Of a stretch of 5,322 nucleotides of DNA, positions 1 through 4,688 are shown one piece after another. The position numbers were made by a program, and so were the translations under genes. Below the pieces are notes generated by a model. The model saw only the letters and a list, made by a program, of their open reading frames with translations, made no database searches and was not told the origin of the DNA. This DNA comes from Planctomycetota bacterium. GTDB lineage: Bacteria; Planctomycetota; Phycisphaerae; UBA1845; PWPN01. The DNA lies in NCBI GenBank assembly GCA_016209665.1, contig JACQVT010000829.1, forward strand, positions 1 through 5,322. The letters run 5' to 3'. Positions within the stretch are counted from its first letter, which is position 1. Each line of letters begins with the position of its first letter.

Positions 1-825
1 CCCGCCGACGCCGACGCCGAAACCCGCCGTCAGCAGATCCGCCGCTCGATGGCCGAGTTCTTCAAGCGCGCCACCCCCATTACCGGCGCTGCCCCTTCGT
101 ACGCCCCGTCATTCACCCCGCGCCGCGCCCACCCCGGCATCTCTGGTGTCCCTGAGACCCCCGCCGAGCCGACCCGTCCCGGCCCCGTGGACGCTCCGCC
201 CCAACCCGAGTTGCGCACTACGGACACGGCCGACGCCCCCCCGGGTTCGCCCGGCCCCGTCATCCAAATCCATCGCTGCTACCTCGTCGCCGAGACTCCC
301 GACGGCCTGCTCATCATCGACCAGCACGCTCTGCACGAACGCATCCTTTTCGAGCAGTTGTCCCAGCAGTTCACCCGCGGCCCGCTGGAGTCCCAGCGCC
401 TTCTGCTGCCCGAGATTATCGACGTCTCGCCCGACCAGGTCGCCGTCATCGAGTCCCACGACGACACGTTGCACCGCATCGGCCTCGAACTCAGCGCCTA
501 CGGCCCCGGCTCCATCGCCGTCCACGCCGCCCCCTCGCTTCTCCGTCCCGAGCGCACCCGCGAGTTCGTCCGCGACCTCATCGACCGCCTCACCGACCGC
601 CAGGCCCCCGCCTCCACCGAGCTGCTCGTTAACGACCTGCTCGCCATGATGGCCTGCAAGGCCGCCGTCAAAGCCGGCGACTCCCTGACCCCCGACGAGA
701 TCGCCGCCCTCATGTCCCAACGCCCCCGCGTCGATCGCTCCACCAACTGTCCCCACGGCCGGCCCACCTCCCTCCGCCTCACCATCGCCGACCTCGAACG
801 CCAGTTCAAACGCACCGGCTTCTGA
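1..825 (+). CDS. mutL: DNA mismatch repair protein MutL, C-terminal part (5' end outside window)
   Basis: MutL couples mismatch recognition by MutS to strand incision. The reading frame is open from base 1, so the gene starts upstream; 274 residues are visible and the N-terminal GHKL ATPase lies outside. Residues about 17-85 of the fragment are a Pro/Ala/Thr-rich linker. The C-terminal dimerisation and endonuclease domain follows. DQHALHERILFE (107-118) fits the metal-binding DQHA(X)2E(X)4E motif exactly. ACK at 218-220, within ACKAAVKAGD, matches the ACR-type motif. CPHGRP (250-255) and FKR (269-271, three residues before the end) complete the set. All nicking motifs are therefore present, as in organisms that lack MutH, so self-nicking activity is inferred. 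The ATG at base 49 lies inside the linker and is not a credible start. No co-transcribed gene follows; a palindrome cluster begins 28 bases after the stop. Confidence 0.96.
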   Translation, partial: PADADAETRRQQIRRSMAEFFKRATPITGAAPSYAPSFTPRRAHPGISGVPETPAEPTRPGPVDAPPQPELRTTDTADAPPGSPGPVIQIHRCYLVAETPDGLLIIDQHALHERILFEQLSQQFTRGPLESQRLLLPEIIDVSPDQVAVIESHDDTLHRIGLELSAYGPGSIAVHAAPSLLRPERTREFVRDLIDRLTDRQAPASTELLVNDLLAMMACKAAVKAGDSLTPDEIAALMSQRPRVDRSTNCPHGRPTSLRLTIADLERQFKRTGF

Positions 826-853
826 TCCTTTTATTGGGACCGGCTTGTGTGGC

Positions 854-932
854 ACCGGCTTCCAGCCGGTCATTCTGATGTGGGACCGGCATCTTGCCGG
901 CCGCTTTTCCTTGGCGCACCGGCCCGCCCGGT
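854..932. repeat. Cluster of three GC-rich palindromes (dispersed repeat type)
   Basis: Three short stem-loops stand in a row after mutL: ACCGGCT-TCC-AGCCGGT at 854-870, CCGGCA-TCT-TGCCGG at 886-900, and ACCGG-N5-CCGGT at 918-932. Further half-units (ACCGGCTT) occur at 813-820 and just before 850. The middle unit, extended to 879-900, matches 3753-3774 elsewhere in the window at 21 of 22 bases, so this is a dispersed family and not a local accident. Such elements are common between genes in planctomycete-like genomes (recalled, not searched). The stems could slow or end mutL transcription, but no clean T-run follows, so I do not call a terminator. Confidence 0.7.
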
Positions 933-975
933 CCGTAAGGTACTCACGTCGCCGCTCACGGGGCGCCTTGGTTCT

Positions 976-1065
976 TCAGCAGGTCCTCGGCCTGGCGCGT
1001 GCGATCGGGAATAGCTCTTCGAGGTCAGACTCCGCCCGGTGGGAGAGTCGCACTTGTCGGCTCAT
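976..1065 (-). pseudogene. ParE-like toxin remnant (N-terminal 29 codons, truncated)
   Basis: The ATG of this frame overlaps the stop of the ParD-like antitoxin gene as ATGA (1065-1062), the usual translational coupling of parDE operons. It begins MSRQVRLSHRAESDLEEL, which resembles the first strand and helix of RelE/ParE-family toxins (VRLSxxAExDLEEI). A TGA at 978-976 ends it after 29 residues, whereas family members have about 90-105. The core strands and C-terminal basic residues needed for toxicity are absent. Another frame continues as DRTRQAEDLLKNQGAP and stops at 958-956, which may be a frameshifted remainder or unrelated sequence; it does not resemble the ParE C-terminus. The toxin is inferred to be inactive. 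The assignment rests on about 18 residues plus the overlap with the antitoxin gene. Confidence 0.6.
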
Positions 1066-1427
1066 GTTGGGTTTTTCATCACGTCGACAGCTCTCGCACG
1101 AGCGCGGCCCAGAATGGCTTCCAGCCGACCGCGGGTAAGCTCGCCAGCATCGCCGTCGTCGAGTCCCTCGAGCAGCTTGCGCTCAACCTGCCGCCGGAAC
1201 CGGTCCAGAAGCCCGGCCGGCAACGACGCCTCCTCCTCGGGTGCCAGTTCGCCCTCGGCCAGCCACTTGAGGAGGAGAGGGTCGAACCGCTCGTGCTCCG
1301 CCCGCCGGCGATCTTCCCGGATCAGGGAACGCACATACTCAGTCGGGGTGCTAAAGCCGGCTTCTTGGGTCCGTTGGTCCACGAACTCCCGCATGTCATC
1401 CGGCATCGGGATATTCAACGAAGCCAT
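1062..1427 (-). CDS. parD: ParD-family ribbon-helix-helix antitoxin, apparently orphaned
   Basis: The product is 121 residues. The N-terminus MASLNIPMPDDMREFVDQRT, followed by GFSTPTEYVRSLIREDRRR (about 24-42), is the ribbon-helix-helix DNA-binding domain typical of ParD/CopG antitoxins: a beta strand, helix 1, then the STPTEYVR turn and helix 2. The later helices, including KLLEGLDDGDAGELT, resemble the toxin-binding tail of ParD (LLLEGLDSGE...LT). The protein is longer than the usual 80-95 residues because of an extra Leu/Glu-rich stretch (about 48-77) that loosely resembles the tail. I chose the ATG at 1427 because homology begins there and a promoter sits directly in front; an in-frame ATG at 1472 would start inside the operator repeats. 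The coupled toxin frame downstream is broken, so the protein may survive as a DNA-binding regulator or as an anti-toxin against related ParE proteins (inference). Confidence 0.88.
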   Translation of the reverse strand: MASLNIPMPDDMREFVDQRTQEAGFSTPTEYVRSLIREDRRRAEHERFDPLLLKWLAEGELAPEEEASLPAGLLDRFRRQVERKLLEGLDDGDAGELTRGRLEAILGRARARAVDVMKNPT

Positions 1428-1472
1428 GCTAATAGTATAGGTTTCGTGACAATATTCGTCACTATTCGTCAC
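1428..1472 (-). promoter_or_regulatory. Promoter and probable RHH operator of the antitoxin gene; putatively leaderless
   Basis: Read on the minus strand, GTGACG (1462-1457), a 17-base gap and TATACT (1439-1434) form a sigma70-type promoter. Six bases separate the -10 box from the ATG at 1427, which places the expected transcription start on the A of the start codon, and there is no Shine-Dalgarno sequence. The -35 region lies in a perfect tandem repeat (plus-strand TATTCGTCAC at 1453-1462 and 1463-1472). An inverted copy, GTGAC at 1446-1450, pairs with GTCAC at 1458-1462. Tandem or inverted short sites over the promoter are typical of autorepressing RHH antitoxins; binding by this ParD is inferred. 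Confidence 0.6.
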
Positions 1473-1584
1473 CGCCGCCTCAGCCGGCAGGCTCCATCGA
1501 TGCCCGGTCTTGATTCGCCGGTCCCCCCGGGTCGATGGCTGCGTCTGCTGTCTCGGCGAGGGGTTCCAGGACTATCTTGAGACA

Positions 1585-1593
1585 TGGTATACT
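1585..1593 (+). promoter_or_regulatory. Extended -10 promoter for the HAF-repeat secreted protein gene
   Basis: TGGTATACT fits an extended -10 element (TGn followed by TATACT). A start near 1600 would give a leader of roughly 40 bases before the ATG at 1642. No good -35 hexamer is found at 17 bases; the TTGAGA at 1577-1582 is too close to serve as one. This is a single-motif call. Confidence 0.4.
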
Positions 1594-1628
1594 TCCAAGC
1601 TGAGTTCCGGTCGATTGCGGGGAATCTC

Positions 1629-1634
1629 GGAGGT
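1629..1634 (+). promoter_or_regulatory. Ribosome binding site that decides the start at 1642
   Basis: GGAGGT lies 7 bases before the ATG at 1642, the spacing expected for a strong Shine-Dalgarno sequence. The protein from this ATG begins directly with a signal peptide, so the in-frame upstream candidate near 1510 is rejected. Confidence 0.8.
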
Positions 1635-1641
1635 GGAAGCA

Positions 1642-3717
1642 ATGCGCCTTTTCCCGGTCGTGATTCTGGCTCTGTCACTCTATCCGTTGACCGCCGTCGG
1701 CTCGCGCCCCGTCCTGTGGTACCCGCTGGAGCGGAGCGGTACCCAGACGGACATCGGCACGGCCCCGCAGGCCAACGGAACCCTGACCGGCTCGGCGGTC
1801 ATCCTCTCGGGCACCAGCCCCAACAGCTATTCCTGCGCATCGCTGGACCTGACCGCCCTCCCCCCCGGCAACAATTACCTCACCTCCACCGTGGACGTGC
1901 AGAAGCTCGACGCCCTCCCCGAGCTGACGGTCACGCTGTGGGTCAACCTCCGCGCCGCCCCCGCCGATGGGGACTGCCTGGTCAGCGACATGCCCTCCGG
2001 ATTCCCGCCCGCCGGCCAGGGCGGCTGGGAGCTGCGCATCGTCAATGCCCTGGGCGGCGAGCCCATCTCGACCGGCCTCTTCAGCCTCTCGTTTGAAGCC
2101 CTCAAAGCGATGGGCAGTTCCAACATCATCCTCGCCGGCACCTCGACGACGACGGGGGCGTCCAACCAGTGGATGTTCTTCGCCGCCACCTATGACAGCG
2201 CGAGGGTACAGCGGTTCTATCAAGGCAAGACCACCGCCGCCGTCGCCCAGTTCGGATTCAATACCATCTTCGACCCTGACGACTATCTGCGCGACAACAG
2301 CGCCGCCCTCCGCATCGGTGGGGCCTCCTCCGAACCCACCACCGACCGCACGCCGCCGGGGTGGATCGACGATGTTCGCATCTACAACAACGCCCTGACC
2401 GTAGCCCAACTCGACCAGATACGACTTGAGAACATGTCGACGGTGAACTTCAACACCGTCCCGAGCTTCTTCTGGCTCGGCGACCTGCCGGGACGCGGCT
2501 GCTACAACGTCGCCGGAGGCATGTCCCGGGACGGCACCATCGTGGTCGGCCAGAGCCTCAGCGACGTCGGGTTCGAGCCCTACCGGTGGATCAACGGCGC
2601 GTACACCCCGCTCGGTCTGCTGCCGGGAAATGGTCTCTCGGGTCAAGGCCTCGCGGTCTCCGAGGACGGCTCCGTGGTCGTGGGCCTCGCCTCCACGCCC
2701 GATACCAGCTACCAGGGTTTCCGGTGGGTCAACGGCGCGCTCAGCCCCTTGCCCGATCTGCCTGGCGGCGAGATCGTCAGCGTCCCAGCCGGGATCACGG
2801 CGGACGGCACCACCGTCGTCGGCTACTCGGCCGATGGAACCGGATACGAGGAGAAAGCGGTCCAGTGGGTCAACGGCGCCCTGCAGCAGATCCCCATCCC
2901 TGACAGCACCGAGAGCTTCGCCAATGACATCTCGGCCGACGGCAGCGTTATCGTCGGCTCGAGAGTCCTGGCCTCGGGAGACTCCGAGGTGTTTCGATTG
3001 GACGACGGCCAGCTCACCACGCTGCCCGATCTGCCCGGCGGCCCCGTCGTCGCGGCGGCGCAGAAGCTTTCGGCGGATAAGAAGGTCATCATCGGCCGCA
3101 GTACAACCGGCATCAACTTCGAAATCGAAGGGGCCCTGTGGCGCAACGGCCTTGTGATCAACATGGGCGACCTGCCCGGGGGTTTTGTCTACGGCCTGCC
3201 CCAGGGCGTCACCCGACATGGAACGTTGGTCGTCGGAGCCGGCTTCGTTGCCGGCAACACTTCCGAGGCGACCATCTGGGACCGCCATCACGGCCTGCGC
3301 CGACTGGCCGATGCCCTCCCTGCGGACTACGGATTGGACGTGACGTACTGGTACCTTCAGTCGGCCGTCGGCATTTCCGACGACGGCTCCGTGATCGTCG
3401 GCTACGGCAACGCCCCCTCCGGCGTCGTCGCGAGCTGGATGGTCCGGTTGCCCGCCCTGCCCGCCATCGCCGACTTCGACCACGATCAAGACGTAGATCA
3501 GGACGACATCGACCTGTTCGCGGCCTGCGCCACGGGCTCGCACGTACCGTACAACCCCGTTGCCCTGCCCTCCGGCTGCACCATGCCGCCGGACCTGTAC
3601 GGATTCATCGAGCCCGACCTCGACTGGGACGGCGACGTCGACCCGGACGACTTCGCCGAGGTCCAACGCTGCTACAGCGGCGAAAACCAACCGCCCCCGC
3701 CTGACTGCCGGGGCTGA
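1642..3717 (+). CDS. Secreted LamG / HAF-repeat protein with dockerin-like C-terminal tail
   Basis: The protein has 691 residues. Residues 1-20 form a signal peptide: MRLF, a hydrophobic core, then TAVGS. Residues about 22-265 look like a LamG/concanavalin-A-like jelly roll: LWYPLE at the start, LTVTLWVNL in the middle, and the closing GWIDDVRIYNNALTVAQLDQ near 240-260. Residues about 274-600 hold seven HAF-family units, each with a W strand, a (D)LPGG turn and a G(I/V)SxDGxxVVG strand. An eighth W strand (ASWMVRLP) could close a seven-bladed propeller (inference). Residues 610-691 hold two Asp-rich loops, DFDHDQDVDQDD and DLDWDGDVDPDD, each followed by a Cys-containing helix (FAACATG, VQRCYSG) and ending PDCRG. 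The product is probably exported and surface-associated, and binds Ca2+ and perhaps glycan. No catalytic residues were recognised. The gene stands alone, divergent from the antitoxin gene. Confidence 0.92.
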   Translation: MRLFPVVILALSLYPLTAVGSRPVLWYPLERSGTQTDIGTAPQANGTLTGSAVILSGTSPNSYSCASLDLTALPPGNNYLTSTVDVQKLDALPELTVTLWVNLRAAPADGDCLVSDMPSGFPPAGQGGWELRIVNALGGEPISTGLFSLSFEALKAMGSSNIILAGTSTTTGASNQWMFFAATYDSARVQRFYQGKTTAAVAQFGFNTIFDPDDYLRDNSAALRIGGASSEPTTDRTPPGWIDDVRIYNNALTVAQLDQIRLENMSTVNFNTVPSFFWLGDLPGRGCYNVAGGMSRDGTIVVGQSLSDVGFEPYRWINGAYTPLGLLPGNGLSGQGLAVSEDGSVVVGLASTPDTSYQGFRWVNGALSPLPDLPGGEIVSVPAGITADGTTVVGYSADGTGYEEKAVQWVNGALQQIPIPDSTESFANDISADGSVIVGSRVLASGDSEVFRLDDGQLTTLPDLPGGPVVAAAQKLSADKKVIIGRSTTGINFEIEGALWRNGLVINMGDLPGGFVYGLPQGVTRHGTLVVGAGFVAGNTSEATIWDRHHGLRRLADALPADYGLDVTYWYLQSAVGISDDGSVIVGYGNAPSGVVASWMVRLPALPAIADFDHDQDVDQDDIDLFAACATGSHVPYNPVALPSGCTMPPDLYGFIEPDLDWDGDVDPDDFAEVQRCYSGENQPPPPDCRG

Positions 3718-3752
3718 CCCAACCCACCGCCGTGCTGACTCGGAGACACTTG

Positions 3753-3800
3753 TGTGGGACCAGCATCTTGCCGGTCGTTCTTGTGTGGGCCCGGCCTACA
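3753..3800. repeat. Dispersed palindromic repeat, second locus
   Basis: Bases 3753-3774 (core GGACCAGCATCTTGCCGG) match 879-900 at 21 of 22 bases. The single difference, A for G, puts one mismatch in the stem. A second element at 3784-3800 (TGTGGGCCCGGCCTACA) is itself a near-perfect palindrome with one G/T pair. As at the first locus, the element lies just downstream of a gene, here 35 bases after the stop of the HAF-repeat gene. Confidence 0.7.
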
Positions 3801-4021
3801 TCCGCTCCCGCCCGCGACGGCGATGACGGGAGGAGGAAGTGAGCACCGTGCAGACAAAGCACAGCCACTCTGCTCTTCGACGACACCTCTTTGCCAGCAG
3901 CCAGCTTAGCCACCGATATCCGAGCAAGCCTTTTCGGACAAGCCCTTCGGGACGTGGAGTCGCCACTCTTTGATGTGGTCTGTTCTGCCCATTCCGTGCG
4001 CGAGGTAGAAATCGAACTCCA
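3801..4021. other. Intergenic stretch without a recognisable gene
   Basis: Together with the repeat at 3753-3800 this makes a gap of about 300 bases. The only plus-strand frame with a ribosome-binding-like sequence (AGGAGG at 3831-3836) starts with GTG at 3839 or 3848 and stops at 3971-3973 after at most 44 codons; its product is basic, low in complexity and unlike any family I know. It is in the same frame as the antitoxin fragment that follows, so it may be drifted 5' sequence of that gene, but I see no residue pattern to prove it. Another frame reads DVVCSAHSVREVEIELH and stops at 4021-4023; I do not recognise it either. Confidence 0.4.
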
Positions 4022-4363
4022 TTGAACGCCTGTGCGCGCTCCAAACTGGCCTCAGCGGGGACCATTCGCCGGCTCAGCCGGGGCCTCTACGAGTATCCAA
4101 GAAGCAACAACCAGTTGGGTGGACCACTGGGTCCCGACAGCGATCAGGTCGCCCAAGCCATTGCCCGCCGATACCGTTGGCGTATCGTCCCTGACGGAGC
4201 ATCCGCAGCGAACATGCTGGGGCTTTCCCGCCAGGTGCCGGCCCGCATCACTTATCTTTCCGACGGGCTGACCTGCCGGATCAAGGTGGGTCGGCTGACG
4301 ATTGCCTTCAAACACACCCGTCCTAAGCAGATAGGCGCGGCAAATCGTCCGGGGGACCAGGTA
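4022..4363 (+). pseudogene. AbiEi-family (DUF6088-like) antitoxin fragment, truncated at both ends
   Basis: About 114 codons resemble the central part of AbiEi/DUF6088 antitoxins of type IV toxin-antitoxin systems. AGTIRRLSRGLYEYPR (12-27) is the end of the winged-helix region. Then come DQVAQAIARR (41-50), the GASAANMLGLSRQVPARITYLSDG block (59-82) and KVGRLTIAFKHTRPKQ (88-103). The family is about 200 residues long. The first part of the winged helix is missing: the frame is closed by TGA at 3971-3973, and only a weak TTG start at 4022 is available. The C-terminal helical part is also gone, because after GDQV the frame passes without a stop into the toxin start. The antitoxin normally represses its operon and counteracts the AbiEii nucleotidyltransferase; this piece is probably non-functional. 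Family assignment is from recalled consensus. Confidence 0.75.
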
Positions 4364-4501
4364 ATGGACAGTGTCGCCCAAAACACCGCCGAGTTTCGGG
4401 CGGATTTGTTCCGCGAGACGGGCAATCGCATGGGTCTGCCCGCTGCTCTGGTGGAGAAAGACTTCTGGGTGTGCTGGACACTACAGCAGTTGTTCGGCAT
4501 C
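4364..4501 (+). pseudogene. AbiEii-family toxin fragment (first ~46 codons)
   Basis: From the ATG at 4364 the frame reads MDSVAQNTAEFRADLFRETG and then LPAALVEKDFWVCWTLQQLF. This is the N-terminal signature of AbiEii/AbiGii-type nucleotidyltransferase toxins (LFxETAxRxGLPxxIVEKDFWVCWxLxxLF). Full proteins have about 250-300 residues. Here the resemblance ends near 4501, before the expected FKGGTSLSK and EDIDL catalytic motifs, so no nucleotidyl transfer is possible. The open frame runs on to 4636, but that tail is antisense to a permease fragment and is not toxin sequence. A G-rich stretch (4351-4355) precedes the ATG and may be the original ribosome binding site. The fragment is fused in frame to the antitoxin piece upstream, which suggests that a deletion removed the antitoxin's 3' third. 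Confidence 0.78.
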
Positions 4502-4672
4502 GAACGTCGCGGTCGACCGCCGACGGAGATGGTCCAGGGCGACCGCCAGCACGATCACCGCCTGCCCCGATCACCATCTCCTGGATCCACGTCGGCACGC
4601 CCACCTGCGTGCAGCCGGTGCGCAGGAACGCCATGATCAGCGCTCCGACGAGCGAACCGAACGCTGACCCCT
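4481..4672 (-). pseudogene. C-terminal fragment of a ribose-type ABC transporter permease (RbsC-like), frameshifted
   Basis: Read on the minus strand from about 4672, GSAFGSLVGALIMAFLRTGC, then TQVGVPTWIQEMVIGA, and in another frame AVIVLAVALDHLRRRST, match the last two hydrophobic segments and basic end of RbsC/XylH-type sugar permeases (GxxxGaliigvlxNGl...gvxxyxQxiikGxiillAValD). The two frames join if one base, the G at 4562, is taken as an insertion. After the shift the frame runs to TAG at 4483-4481, but homology ends near 4511. Only about 55-60 of roughly 320 residues remain and there is no start. It lies 16 bases after the stop of the gene on its right and abuts the toxin fragment on its left. 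It is a pseudogene fragment carried in or left by rearrangement. No other ABC transporter gene is in the window. Confidence 0.7.
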
Positions 4673-4688
4673 CCCCGCCGGCCGGGCC

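Noticed and set aside
109..873. A 254-codon minus-strand open frame over mutL
   Set aside because: It mirrors the codon bias of mutL in GC-rich DNA; the plus strand has all MutL endonuclease motifs.
886..910. Hairpin plus T-run as a Rho-independent terminator of mutL
   Set aside because: The run after the stem is only CCGCTTTTCC, separated from the stem, and the same stem recurs elsewhere as a dispersed repeat.
845..1138. A plus-strand frame beginning CGTGFQPVILMWDRHLAG
   Set aside because: Its start is simply the translated palindrome repeat and its remainder is antisense to the antitoxin gene; it is not a gene.
1453..1472. Start of a CRISPR-like array from the tandem 10-base repeat
   Set aside because: There are only two short copies with no spacer; the position over a promoter fits an operator.
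1577..1593. TTGAGA and TATACT as a -35/-10 pair for the HAF-repeat gene
   Set aside because: The gap is only 5 bases; the TGG before TATACT supports an extended -10 promoter instead.
1675..3690. A 671-codon open frame on the minus strand opposite the HAF-repeat gene
   Set aside because: It has no signal, domain or ribosome binding site and has Gly/Val/Ala/Asp-rich shadow composition; the plus strand carries the clear signal peptide and repeats.
4502..4636. Continuation of the AbiEi/AbiEii chimeric frame as a real protein tail
   Set aside because: This part is antisense to the permease fragment and contains no toxin motif.
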